Source: Campanula takesimana (Eukaryota; Streptophyta; Magnoliopsida; Asterales; Campanulaceae). Taken from it: a DNA stretch of 64,000 bases. Of the stretch, positions 30,954 to 42,957 are shown in pieces (within the stretch, counting starts at the first letter, position 1; every line of letters starts with the position of its first letter). The notes under the pieces were generated by a model, which saw nothing but the letters and a program-made list of their open reading frames with translations, did no database searches and was not told where the DNA came from. The stretch spans positions 186,001 to 250,000 of the forward strand of contig JAOWBW010001131.1 in assembly GCA_026119855.1 (NCBI GenBank), in the 5' to 3' direction. Position numbers and translations under genes: made by a program.

Positions 30954-31849
30954 TTATAGTTTTAATTCTGTTGAAGCTATATATGTAAATTAAATATAAT
31001 ATTTAGTTGTTAAAGAATAATTATCACATTTTATTTGATAAGAAATATTAGGAATTAATTAAGAAAAAATAAAAAGTTATTAAGTATGTTACAAATGTAT
31101 TTGGTATGGGGCAATCTGAGAATGTTAATAGTTTAATCAGTTAAGTTGTTAACGGATATTGACGGTCGTTAACATTTGTTAGTGAAATGGGTCGATTTGG
31201 TTGATTTATAGATAGTACGCAGGTTAGTCTGGTAGTTTTGATAGTACGGTGATTAAATTGGTTGTATTGACATAGTACGCGGGTCATTTTGGTAGAAAAC
31301 TCGTACCAAAATAGGGCGTACTAAAATAGGGCACAAATTCAGTCATTTTTAACGTGAACAAAAAAAATTGTAACTTTAACCCAACAATAAGAAACCATTA
31401 CGCATGAACAGAGAAACACTTAACCTCACATCCGATCACAGCCAACCGAGCTTCTGATCAACCATTGAATTGAGAATGTCTGAAACCAAAGCATAAATTC
31501 GTTAATAAATATGGAACTAATGTAAACTAAAAAAAAGAAAGTACAATACATGGAAAAGAGAAACAAGTTATTAGAAAAGAGAAAAAGGAAAAAAAATATA
31601 CAGAGAAAAGATAGGGAATTGGGGAGACGAAGAAATACTGTAATAACAAATCATAGATTTGGGAAAATTATGAAAATTGTGGCTAGTGGAATCGTAGAAA
31701 ATTATGAGTTGGGCGACAGAGGAGATCGAGACTTACTTGGATTGATCTCCAGTCGTAACTATTGTGGCCAGGCCATCCTATGCGTGTAAATTGGCCAAGC
31801 GATTGTGAATACAAAGAACTACGCATAGGAATTGCAGTTTTGAGAGGAC
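30954..31849. other. Unassigned AT-rich sequence
   Basis: No gene or clear element ends. TAGTACGC occurs twice (about 31215 and 31276), in phrases like those in long-TIR MITEs, and a lysine-rich frame at 31550-31789 has the look of random A-rich DNA. Confidence 0.45.
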
Positions 31850-32059
31850 GTGAAAATGTCATCGGTTGGAGGAACGTGGGTAGTTTAGGTTAAATTCAGG
31901 CCATTGGATTAGTTTTTGAGATTGAATCATAGTCACTCATTATTCCATCATTTAGTAATTATAAAATGGGTTAATCTCAGCCACTCTTTATGGTGGTTGA
32001 GAAACAATCCTAGCCACTCTTTATAAAACAGTTATTACTGATTGCTATTGTATTATAGA
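31850..32059 (-). mobile_element. 5' part of a second Helitron-like element
   Basis: On the minus strand it starts TCTATAATACAATA at 32059, directly after the CTAG end of the neighbouring Helitron. Its first 200 bases follow those of that neighbour (TCTATAATACAATA, GTAATAAC, AAAGAGTGGCT, AACTAATCC). Its own 3' end is not found, so it is partial. Confidence 0.55.
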
Positions 32060-32536
32060 CTAGTATCCAAAAGCCCGCACCAATGGCACGGGTCTGTGTA
32101 CAAAGACAGTGTGAAGTATGTCTAAATTCATGTAATCCACTTTATCCACTTTATAATTCGAACATGTAACTCCTACCAAATAGAAGAACAATGTCAGCAC
32201 GGTGACAGTATGCAATTGGTCAGTCCTATAAAAGTGCACGATGTACTATTGAGAGATTTGAGAGAGAAGATGGATTGTCTTAACGCATTTACACCACAAA
32301 CACACAAACGGAAATATTTACACCTTAAAAGTACAAATAAACAGGGCAAATTTTATTAAAATATTTTATTAATATCATCAAATAAATAAATATCCCAATT
32401 ACATTCTACTAAGAAATAGTCTAAGTGCTCAGAACAAAAAATGAAAATGACAAAAAGGTACCTCATTAAAGACGCTGAAACTAAAAAACATGCCTCAACA
32501 TCTTATAACATCTTTACTTGCACAATGGCGCTATAC

Positions 32537-32580
32537 ACCCCCCCCCCCACTCACACACACAAGAGAGAGAGGGAGAGAGG
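32537..32580 (+). repeat. Mixed microsatellite C8, (CA)n, (GA)n
   Basis: A run of C, then alternating AC, then AGAGAGAGAGGGAGAGAG. The open frame across it is low complexity only. Confidence 0.9.
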
Positions 32581-33350
32581 AGCAGATGAAGAAAGAAATC
32601 TGATACGGACATTTATCAGAACTCAAATGAAAATCCTAAATGGATGTAAATGCAGAATACATATCTAATAGTACATCCTCTGGCGTGTCTCGGCACATGC
32701 GATAGTTTAGCCTCCACTTCTCCGTTAGATTCAGCTCCTTTCTCGATTTGTTAAAAAAACACATGCAGTATTATTATTTTAAAAAAAAAATTGTTTTAAG
32801 AATAAAACAGTTTTTTGTAGTCCATACACATGGATTTTTGTTTATATCCACACAATTAATACTTACTATGTACATCTAGACTCAACTCATTAGAGATTGG
32901 TCATCATCGAAATAAAGTACATCAGGTTGACACTAACGTCATTGGTAATAATCAGTGTAAAAATAATGGAGACTCAATAGCCCATGCACATATTATTCAT
33001 AGCATTAGACATCATTCAAACATGAAGGCCACTGTGTTGGCTATTTTGTGTAGTCCAACTTCATTTCCACGTGCAACAGTGCCTGTTAATCAATAAGAGC
33101 GATGATGAACATTAAATAACTTCAAATTAGGCAAAAGTCAAGAAGAGTGATAATGAACATTAAATAACTTCAAATTTGGTAAACTTCAAAAAGATCATCG
33201 AGGAGCCTTCCTCTTGGATCTTTAACATTAGTCATACCTCATAAGTTTTGGTCTCAAGTCCGTTAGGAGTCATGCAGCTACGAAGGATTGCATCACCAAG
33301 AAGAAAACCGTCAGCTTTGCATGAAATCATTATCAGATCACAGTATTTAT

Positions 33351-34740
33351 TGTTGGGTTTCTAGGCAACATGCGCAGCAGAATATAGCATTTAAAATTTA
33401 TGAAACCCAAAGCCTATAGATCCATTCATATGATTAAATCAAATACATCTACGATGAACACAAGAATACTAACCCTTAAAGCGTTTGATTTAACAAGCTT
33501 GAATTCGGTGGAGCTTTTCGAAACTTGATCACGAACAAGATCACGAACTTGAAGATGATAAGCGTCACCCTCTAACGGTATCCACACCACGAACGAATAT
33601 CAAGAAACTCTTGATCTTGGTTGCTAGACCAATTTTGAAACAAACTTTCACAATGAACTATATGGAATTTATTTGATTTCTTGTTCTTCACTTTTAGGAT
33701 CTTAGAACAAGAATAAAACTCTCTCAAACCCTTTGGAGACTTTCTTAATGCATCAAACTGATTAGGCTGTTTAGAGGTTGTTTATATACTTGTTAGACCT
33801 ATTCCAAATAGGTAACAAGTGATTAAACCCGTAAGAAAACGTATTGGGAAAACCTAGTCCGAACAGGACTTTTCGTCCACTCGGGTATAGGACCTGGTCC
33901 GCCCGGGTTAAGACTTGGTCCGACCGGGTCTTGACCAAGGTCCGCCAGGACCTCCCCAGTTTCCTATTTTCTCCTTTAACTTCCTAATATTCCTCAAAGG
34001 CCCTTCGACCCTTAATTCCAATTTAGTCCTTTTAAGATTCGTTCTAATGTGTGTGACCCTTTAAGATTATACTAAGTTGGCAATGGGTATAAACCCATAA
34101 GATATGATTAGGTTCTAGCAAACCGTCATACCTACCCAATTAGTATAACTATATAAGTTCGTATCCTTTAATAGAACATATCACAATCTTTTTGTTCACG
34201 ATGTCTATTGAACGTAAGCCATGGTCAATGATCAACTTACAATGTTCAATGCTTTTCGATCCCAAATGTATTGGTACAACAAATCATATTTGAGCACGGC
34301 CATGCATTACATCAATACCATTCATCGAGTGGTCAAAGCTTGACATCTCTCTTGACGAGGAACAAATCTCATCTTGACTTATTACTCTTCCCTACATGAT
34401 TCCGATTACGCCAATCATATTCTTTATAGCTAGCCGGTCAGGGGTAACGTTTGAATATGTCAAACGTAATGTTCATTACGTGGAAGACTGTAATAATCTC
34501 AGGTCTATAGATTTAAGTGATATAACTATATGAGATTTAATTATGACATTGTGACTATGACATAAATCTCATACGGGTCAGTCCAGTATTTGTTCTCCAA
34601 CAAATACCCTCAAGTTTAATTGTATCCCATACACTATAATCATCATATGATTATCTATTAAACTTATACTAACAATTAATCATAATTATCTGGGATGGGG
34701 ATTATTATAATAAACATGCAAAGGATATAATAATCAAACA
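33351..34740 (-). repeat. LTR copy of the Copia-A family, minus strand
   Basis: On + it starts TGTTGGGTTTCTAG and shows in reverse the landmarks of the LTR at 42958-44339: the AAATCTCATA/GTTATATCA block, the GGCGTAATCGGAATCATG block, the GC-rich spot (33868-33955) and GCATGTTTATTATAATAAT near 34715. The far end is worn or truncated. No primer site follows its CA end, so it is a 3' or solo LTR. Confidence 0.8.
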
Positions 34741-36037
34741 TTCAAATACTGTGTTTTTGTATAAACGGGACACATTAATAGTGGAAAATAGAAGACTAAC
34801 TAAACTACTTGATTCCCAAGTGCAAGTTAATGATAATTACAAAGTTCCCCTAACATTGGGGACATCTACCAAATATGGTAGCAAAACACTAAAGTATGCT
34901 TTGGACCACACAGGAAATCTTCTTCATAGGTGTTAAAATGAAACTACAAATAAAAAAAAAATCTTTAAATATCAGATCATATTGATCGATTGTCAGCAGA
35001 CAAAACGAACTCCAGAAGAAAAACGAAGAATTACCATACCATAGAGTAGTATATTGGCAAATGGTACAGAGAATTCCCAATACCTTAGAGTACTACCGAA
35101 GGATGCTATCCAACGTAATCACAATATTTTACTTGCAACTGTATATCCAATTAAGTTAATTCACATAAGGATGATTCATTTACGGATGGAGGATACGAAG
35201 AAAGCCCATCTAAGCTTTGACTGACTGAACTCCATTACAAACTTAGAACTACTGCAAACAGACCTTGCCATATTGTTGGACAGGAAGTCTACAACCCCAA
35301 TCTTAATTAACTCATCGCCATTTCTCTCTCCCTAAACATTAAAGCCCTAAATGATTTTTTATTCTAAGGATAAAAAAAAAACAATAGCAAAGCAGCAACA
35401 TAGTATTACCTGGAGATTACTCCCAAGTCCCAATGATGAACAATTGAGTAGGCACTGGTGTCTAGTCCAACTAACTAAAATCATCAACACAAACAGCAAA
35501 AATGTAGTGTAAGAATTAAAAAACAATAACAATTCACAATTTTTCAATACTCCGTTCCTTATACTCTATCCTCAATAACACTCTTGAAGTGAACACAAAC
35601 TAAATACTCTGTATCAATCAAAACTACGCAAATTAAAATTCAATGAAGCCAAATAGCTACAACGGAAATTTAAAATATGTCAATTGAACAATGAGGAATA
35701 GGCAATGACCGATGATGATCGAACAAAATAAAGGGGAGTAAATATACCTTCTGACTTTTTTTCCCCAAATCATTTGGCTTGTCTTTATTCGTTCTTAGAT
35801 TGAAATAATACCTTGAAAGCAGCATGAGACCCAATCATGTACTTAATACTCTGGTGGCTCGAACGACAGTGCTCGATTCCCAAATAAACCCAATTACGAA
35901 GCAAATCAGAATCAAAGATATGAGATAAACACTAAAATGAAAATAAAACAAATCGTGAGTAAAAATTGGTGACTGAAGCGGAGATGGGAGGGAAGTCTGA
36001 GGTGATTGTCCAGCCGTGTGCATAGGCTAGAGGCGAT
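34741..36037. other. Helitron interior without recognised genes
   Basis: AT-rich sequence between the nested LTR and the 5' region of the Helitron. I could not identify any exon here. Confidence 0.45.
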
Positions 36038-36469
36038 TCAGCCGTGTGCGGTAGGCAATAGGCTCTCTTTATCGCTGTGATTTGGGGGAAGACATGAAAA
36101 ATTTGGAGGGGGGAAAGGGTAGTGGAGGCCGAGCAGTTGAGGCGAAAGTGGGGAAGTTCTCAAACGGTTGAGTGGGGAAAATCTAAAAGCGAGAGAACAT
36201 ACATGTGAGAGTGTGGCACAGATTTGATTCGGAGAATGGATAAATGTCGAGTGATGATTGATCAACGAACAAAGAAGAAGGTCGCTGTACTTTCGTGGGA
36301 GTAGAGAGGAGCGGAAGTCGTCCGTCGGAGAGGGAGATCGTGGGAGAGAGCAAAGATCGTGGGAGTGAAAGGGTTAGTAGGCCGTAGGATTAGTTTTCAA
36401 CTTTTAATCTGAGCCGCTCTTTATCCAAAGCTAAGAAGCGGTTATTACCTTCCTGTATTGTATTATAGA

Positions 36470-39290
36470 TTGTTGCATGTTTTGTTTAAAATAATCTTTG
36501 TCCCTAGTTACTTATGAAGAACTAGTATGAGTATAATCGATGATCATAAGAAGGTCATGTGCATCGTGATGCAGATTAAACTTGTAGGCACTTGTTGGAA
36601 AACAAGGTGCTGCATTGACCCGCTACGAGATTTATGTCGTGGTCAAATGTCATAATTAAATCTCATAATAGTTATATCATTAGAATCCTTAGACCTGAGG
36701 TTATTATGGTTTTCCACATGAATGAACATTATGTTTGACATAGTCAAACATTACATTTAACCAGGTGATCATAAAGGCTATAATTGGCATAATCAGAATC
36801 ATGTACGGAAGTGTGATGAGCCAAGAAGGAATTTGTCTCTCTACGTGAGAGATGTCAAGATTGGGTCCCTCGATGAATAGTATTGATGAAATGTATGGCC
36901 ATACACAAATGAATTGATTAGATCAATGCCATTTTGATGTAGGCAGCGAAAGCATAAAAGATGAAAAGGGATAAAAAAAAACACTATTAATCCGTTACCG
37001 GAATAATAGTATCAAACAATGTTGAATCGTGCACGATTGCCAGTGAATGATCTTCAATTCTCATTGAATCGCGCACGATTACTGATAATTGGCATCCAAA
37101 AGAATTCAATCACTTTCAGGGAATAAAGAGACGCGCTCAATATCAAAACTTTATTAATAATCAACTGATTTTCGGATAAGGGTCCTAAGACTTGGAAAAC
37201 AAGTCAAAAACGTCTAAAAATAAGCCTAATATACATGGTAACCTAATAGAAATATAAAATACCAAAATAAAGGCTAAATCTACTTTTAAACATCAAAATA
37301 CTACCCATCTAATACTAAATCCAAAAATACAATAAAATAATCATAATAAAAATAAAAATTATTCTTATTCCTAACATTGATCTCCATCATTCTCCCTCGC
37401 TTGAAGAAAATCCGTCCTCGGATTTTGAGTATTGCTGTAAATACGTCTTCAAAATGAACTCCGAGCCCGCGGCGAACTTTAAACTTTATTGCCTTCATCG
37501 AAATATCCATCCAGTCACTCCATTGAGTTGATACGAAGTGATTGGTAATTAGTTTCTGAACAATCCATGAAACTGAAGAACGGAAGATATAGACATCAAA
37601 CGGATCTTCATACAAATGAAAAAAAAATTGAAAGCTTCAAAATTCCATATCAAGTCATCTCGTGGGACTTCAAGGCTAATTGTTTTCGAACCAATCGACT
37701 GTGATGACATTAATTGACAAATCTCGCAATTACATTGATAAAAAATTGGAGGTTTTGACATGTCAACAAATTGATCAGGACTTGGAGATTCGATGAAAGG
37801 TGATGATAGATCAAACATTTTATGTATTTCGTTTTGGAATAAATAAAATAAAAATTGATAACAAACTACCTCAACCTAGAAAGGTTTCGGCTCTGAATAC
37901 CAAATGATGTAGGCAGCGAAAGCATAAAAGATGAAAAGGGATAAAAACACTACTAATCCGTTGATTGTCGCAACAATACCGGAAGAATAGTATCAAACAC
38001 TGTTGAATCGGGCACGATTGCCAGTGAATGATCTTCAATTCTTGTTGAATCGCGCACGATTACCGATAATTAGCATCCAAAAAGAATTCAATCACTTTCA
38101 GGGAATAAAGAGACACGCTCAATATCAAAACTTTATTAATAATCAACTGATTTTCGGATAAGGGTCCTAAGACTTGGAAAACAAGTCAAAAAAATCTAAA
38201 AATAAGCCTAATCTATATGGTAACCTAATAGAAATATAAAATACCAAAATAAAGGCTAAATCTACTTTTAAACATCAAAATACTACCCATCTAATACTAA
38301 ATACGAAAATACAATAAAATAATCATAATAAAAATAAAAATTATTCATATTCCTAACGTTGATCTCCATCACATTTGAATTATCAATATGTTCGGAATCG
38401 AGAAAAGAATTGAACAATGTAAGTTGACCAAGACAATGACTTACGTTCAATAGACATCGTAAGACAAAGGGGTTGTGATATGTTCTCTGAGGAAATACTG
38501 AACTTTGATAAGTTATATTATTTGGGTATTCATTATGACTTGCTAGAGTCCGCTTATGATTCATGAGAATCGAATTGGTATCATAGCCAACATAATATAA
38601 TCCTATAGGGTCACACACAATGAATGATTAAATTTAAAAGGCTAGTACTGAGTTTCAGGGGCTACACGGCTCCGCAGAAAGGGTTGCACGACCGTGCACC
38701 CAAGGACAGAAGAGGGTCGAAATCTGGTACTAGTGCACGGTCGTGTACCTTTGGGGACTCGACCATGCACCACGGCGTGCACCCCAAAGGGCACGCCCTT
38801 GCAGAGCAAGGGCTGGACCTGGTCGACTAATTTCGGGAGAATACATGAATTAAGTTATTAATCCCTAATTGTTAAGAATTAATATGTATAAATGCCCCTC
38901 TATTCAGCTCTATTAATATGTAACTTCACAAAGAGTTTGAAAAATAATATTCTAAGTTTTGATTGAGAATCATAACAAGCCTTAGAAATTCATATAGCCT
39001 AAGATTAGAAATTCGATTTCTAATTTTGGATCCAGCAATCCGATTCAAGAAATCGTTCTTGAAATTCATTCGGAGTGTGGATACGTATATAAGGTGTTTG
39101 CTTTAGCCCCTACAAGTTCGTGATTCAACCTCAAGAATTCAAGTCTCAAGATTGATTGAATTCAAAAGTTTTAAAGCATCACATGTGTTGGTATCCTAAA
39201 TTCAACTAGTATTTAATTTAATCAACATGAACATATCCGGGCTCTTGAGTTTTGTTTTTGTTGTTGTTCACGCTAGATCCCTCAAACTTC
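36470..39290 (+). repeat. LTR copy of the Copia-A family, split by a Ty3 derivative
   Basis: Two parts, 36470-36934 and 38372-39290, together follow the Copia-A LTR from its GCATGTTT...AATAATC region to CGGGCTCTTGAG near the 3' end. The 5' side is cut by the Helitron. A GC-rich block (38655-38822) with CACGACCGTGCA and GCACGGTCGTG takes the place of differing GC-rich blocks in the other copies. Confidence 0.8.
36935..38371 (-). mobile_element. Small non-autonomous Ty3-type LTR element
   Basis: LTRs at 36935-37389 and 37905-38371 (455 and 467 bp, TGATG...CATCA ends) with a perfect TSD CATTT (36930-36934, 38372-38376). On the minus strand the primer site is TGGTATTCAGAGCC (37889-37902), initiator-Met-like with one extra T, and a purine tract AGCGAGGGAGAA lies at about 37390-37401. 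The 515-bp interior reads near its 3' end as the last residues of a Ty3 polyprotein (PRTDFLQAREND), so it is a deletion derivative that keeps only cis signals. Confidence 0.88.
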
Positions 39291-40006
39291 AAAAACGATC
39301 ATTTAATTTGAGACAAAAGGAGTACTATACTATATAGCCTATCCCCCCCCCCCCCTTTTTTTTTTTTCTATTTTCCATTCCCTTTTTTCTTTTGTTCTTT
39401 TTGGAACATAATATTTATGTAAGACTGGTGTAGCATCTCAAATGCCAAAGATGTGGTGTTTCCTACCAACAAAATGTATGTCTACACAAGTCATGTGAAG
39501 TTGCTACCTAATCAATTTAGTAGGCTGTATATAAATCATTAATTATCCATGAATTAAGAACATTAGTACAATGAATATAAGCTATAATAATATATAAGTT
39601 GCTATTGGAGGTAAGCTACTACATGAACACATTTTCATAGAGTTATTTTGTAAAATAATCTTCTATTAAATTTCATAATAATGATCGAAATATTGGAGCA
39701 AACTAAATACCCTAACATTTTACGGTAAAACCACCATTTGTATTCCAGGCGTATGATATTTTTTTCTGGATAGCCCTTTACCTATTTGTGTCTTCGGTTT
39801 GGTCCTTAATCTATTAGTTTTACCTTACTTTTAGTCATTTACCCTCAATCCATTAAAGAAACTCTTAAAAGCTACTAATGCGGTTGACTTCCACAAAGCC
39901 TATTGATCAAAATGAAATTACAATAAAACATAACCTACCATTATTAATGTATGAGAAATACTTTAGTTGTGTGTCACTGCAAAGACAAAAACTTGTGTGA
40001 GAACAT
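39291..40006. other. Unassigned sequence with C/T homopolymers
   Basis: C13 followed by T12 near 39346-39370. The rest is AT-rich, with phrases like those of long-TIR MITEs near 39780-39900. No gene seen. Confidence 0.45.
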
Positions 40007-40038
40007 CATGACCCGTCTCTAATAAGAGACGGGTCATG
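40007..40038. repeat. Perfect palindrome CATGACCCGTCTCT
   Basis: 14-bp arms around AATA. The GACCCGTCTCT core recalls the GAGACCGTCTCAC ends of the element at 15343-16242, and TGTAACAG/AAGTAATA words follow here too, so it may be a relic end of that family. Confidence 0.7.
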
Positions 40039-40175
40039 GATCCGGGTTATTGGTGTGTTTTTGACCTACGATTCGAACCCATGACCCGCGGGCAAAAAAA
40101 AATTGGTATTTTTTTCGGCTTGCCAAAAGTAATAGTTACTATAACTAAATCTAACAAATGTCTTACTTATATGTA

Positions 40176-40674
40176 ACAGTTTGTATACAGAAAAGTAATA
40201 CATATATATATACAGAAAAGTAACAGTATTTTTTTATGATTTTTTATTTAGCAAAAGTAATACTAGGGGTGCAAAAAAACCGAGTAAACCGAAAAACCGT
40301 TCCGAACCGAAAACTCTGTACCGAAAAAACCGAAAAACCGTTAAAACCGACATATATGGTCTTGATTTTTTCTAAAACTGAAAGTTCGGTAATGGTATGG
40401 TATTTGACTTATATACCGGAAATAAATACCGTACCATATGTAACAGTTTGTATACATAAAAGTAATACATATATACAGAAAAGTAACAGTATTTTTATGA
40501 TTTTTCATTTAGCAAAAGTAATACTAGGGGTGCAAAAAAACCGAGTAAACCGAAAAATTGTTCCGAACCGAAAACTCTGTACCGGAAAAACAGAAAAACC
40601 GTTAAAACCGACATATATGGTTTTGATTTTTTCTAAAACTGAAAGTTAGGTAATGGTATGGTATTTGACTTATA
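40176..40674 (+). repeat. Tandem duplication, 261-bp period
   Basis: GCAAAAGTAATACTAGGGGT occurs at 40251 and 40512, and the surrounding text repeats with few changes. Each unit has CCGAAAAACCG-type runs. AGGGGTGCAAA followed by such runs is common at ends of hAT-type elements, but no TSD could be set. Confidence 0.8.
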
Positions 40675-41179
40675 CACTACTAGAAAAAGCACCTTTGGCT
40701 ACAAAGGAAAATGGTCACCAGAGATATAGATTTGTCACCTCAAACCTAAGGTGACCAATTTCTTTCGCCTAAAATTGGTTGCACAAAGCCCGAAGCCTTA
40801 GGTTTTAGGAAACTATTTCCAACGTTGGTCACTTAAAAGTTCCCCAAGGCCACGAATTTCTGGTGACCAGCATCTACTCACTAAAGATTCCTTTTGAGCA
40901 ACAAATAGGTTTAAGTCACCTTATTTTTGGAGTGGCTAATTTTTAAGGTGACTAAGCTTTGTCACTCAATGATTTTTTTTGGGCAACAAATAGTTAGTCA
41001 CTTAAATAGTTCTTTAAGTGATCAAAAATTAATTGGTCACCTATACTGACATTTAAGTGACTAATGAAAATTGGTCACGTAAATGACTACCAAATTATTT
41101 ATTAATTAAATATTTCTTAAGGCCACCAAATATTGGTTGGTCACCCAAACTGAATTTTAAAAGATGATTATAATATAAA
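40675..41179 (+). mobile_element. CACTA (En/Spm) left end, truncated
   Basis: CACTACTAGAAAAAGCACC is a typical CACTA terminus. The next 480 bases hold many short words GGTGACC, GGTCAC and AGTGACTAA in both directions, the subterminal motifs of such elements. The right side is cut by the Helitron-like unit at 41180 and no transposase is seen. Confidence 0.78.
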
Positions 41180-42392
41180 CTAGAAACTAAACCCGTGCTT
41201 CGCACGGGAGCTAGAACACCTAATGCCATTATGGTGAATTTAAATTGTCTCATTTTTTACTTTTTTAAAAGATCATGTTATTGCTAAAGGGTGGCCTCAG
41301 AGTCTTCACCCATGGTTACATCACCAAAGACTTGGTTAGTTCTAACTGCTTCAATTGGATAAGAAGTATTCAGTTCCAAATTGGAGCGGTAACCGCCACA
41401 ACCTCTCAAACCGTTTGCATGTGATCTCTTTGTGGATGTAACTGCTCCCCACGTGCAACCTGATCGAGAGGATCTCCACCGTCATCACTGTCGGATTAGC
41501 AATTGGTCGAGAATAATCTGAACTTCACAACCATTTCTCTCCACCTAATGGTTGCTTCCTTTTGTTCGATGTCCTTAACCATGAACCACAACCTTTCTCC
41601 AATGGTTCCCCACCGGCCTCAAAAAGCTTCTCACAAAAGCTCTCAGAATGACCCAAAATCCCACAAACAAAAATACTAGAGATGTTCGCATTTGAATTGG
41701 ACAATAAACGTCTCCTTGGTATGTGACCTTATCCGCTTGAAACATTATAGAGAACTTTCAACATCCAACGCCACCCGAATCCTCATAAACGATTTCCACA
41801 ACTTAGTCGAATTATAGGTATCAAATTCCAACAATTGGCCCATAAAATTTCGCGACTTCATACCCATTTGCTCGGTCGTATACCCTACATGAAGATCGTA
41901 GATTTGGACCCAAACATGTAATGAATCCAATGGTACTTTGTGAAATTTCTCCTGCCTGGAAAAGACAAACCACCAACGGGAAATTGCCACACGACCAAGG
42001 ACCCCGCTGACAACACTGTGAATATCCAATTCACGGAAAAATTGGAACAAAAAGCGTCCATCACCCAACTCCTTAATAAACACCCCATGTCGCGATTTCC
42101 ATTTGCTTGCCATACGACTTCGCATTGGATTGAAGTTTATCGGTAAATCGGTGAGGAAGAATTGTCCCACCAAACATAGATCCCACGCCTCGGCGATGTC
42201 AGGATTATCAAGAGGAGTTGCGATAATCTCCGCATCTTCATCCGATGCCAAAGAAATATTTGAAAATTGAGTATCCATAAACATACAATTTCATTAACAA
42301 AGAAAACCAAAAACAAAGGAAGACAATAGAATAAGGAAGACAAGGGCTCTCATATTTTATAGAGATACAAAGGCTCCCATATTTCGGAGAGA
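41180..42392 (-). mobile_element. Helitron-like unit carrying a LINE-type gene fragment
   Basis: Minus strand: the 3' end has hairpin CCCGTGC-GAA-GCACGGG (41192-41208), then CTAG, then T. Two possible 5' ends start TCTCTATAAAATATG (42365) and TCTCTCCGAAATATG (42392), each with A before it; they are near-duplicates 27 bp apart. No Rep/helicase gene. The DUF4283 frame at 41745-42284 lies inside. Confidence 0.55.
41540..42284 (-). pseudogene. DUF4283-CCHC protein remnant (LINE ORF1 type)
   Basis: Starts at 42284 (MFMDTQFSNISL). The frame shows the DUF4283 pattern: LVGQFFLTDLPIN, ELGDGRFLFQFF, WVQIYDLHVGY and MRIRVALDV. After a stop at 41745 the same protein continues in a usable frame with CFKRIRSH and a zinc knuckle CFVCGILGHSESFC (about 41630-41675), itself damaged by another stop. 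Such proteins are ORF1-type RNA binders of plant LINEs or their stray relatives. No reverse transcriptase follows, so this is a fragment, perhaps captured by the Helitron-like unit. Confidence 0.72.
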
Positions 42393-42957
42393 TACGGGTG
42401 GGAAAAATACATAAATATGCCCTTGAACTTAGCGATTGGATGCAGATATGCCCCTAACGTCGTTTATTGGCACATTTGCCACTCAACTCAATAAAAAAAT
42501 AGAGCAGATTTGGCCTCTATTAATTTTTTTTCATCCAAAATTTAATGACTCTACAGTACCTAAATTGAATTAAACAACTTGAAAAGGGATATATTGTGAA
42601 TTATTAAACTATATTATCCTGAAAAAATATTTATTAAAAAATAAAGTACTTAAATAAAACAAATTAAGCTGAGAAGTAGTAAAAAAAGAAAAATAAAGAT
42701 ATTAGTGAAGTTTTAATTATGACATGCTGCTAATTTCAACATAAATTTTTATTTACAAATTTAATAAAATCTTATAAAAAGAGTATATGATACTCTCGCT
42801 AAACACTTTATATTTTATTTTTTTCAAATGTAAATGAAAATGTAAAAATAAAATGGTAGAAAATTAACTTAAGAAAAAAATTAAAAGTTGGCAATTCCTT
42901 TTAAGATGTATTTACTATAAAAATAAAAAAATATTCATTTGGATGAGAATATCATTT

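Larger units (their letters stand above)
32060..36469 (-). mobile_element. Helitron-like element, non-autonomous
   Basis: Minus strand: it starts TCTATAATACAATA at 36469 with A before it, and ends in a GC-rich hairpin (32074-32092, CCCGTGCC/GGTGCGGG) followed 10 bases later by CTAG with T after it. That is the Helitron pattern: insertion between A and T, no TSD. There is no Rep/helicase gene in its 4.4 kb. Near the 5' end (35800-36400) a CT-rich leader and a proline- and serine-rich frame (36038-36265, minus) could be a captured gene piece, unidentified. A copia LTR (33351-34740) is nested inside. Confidence 0.6.

Noticed and set aside
32441..32668. Frame with RERERG repeats
   Set aside because: Produced by a GA microsatellite.
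36038..36265. Proline-rich minus-strand frame as a gene
   Set aside because: Low complexity and only 75 codons, inside a Helitron-like element. Mentioned there as a possible captured piece but not called.
40236..40649. 137-codon frame with repeated KNRVNRK segments
   Set aside because: It is a translation of the 261-bp tandem duplication with CCGAAAAACCG runs, not a protein family.
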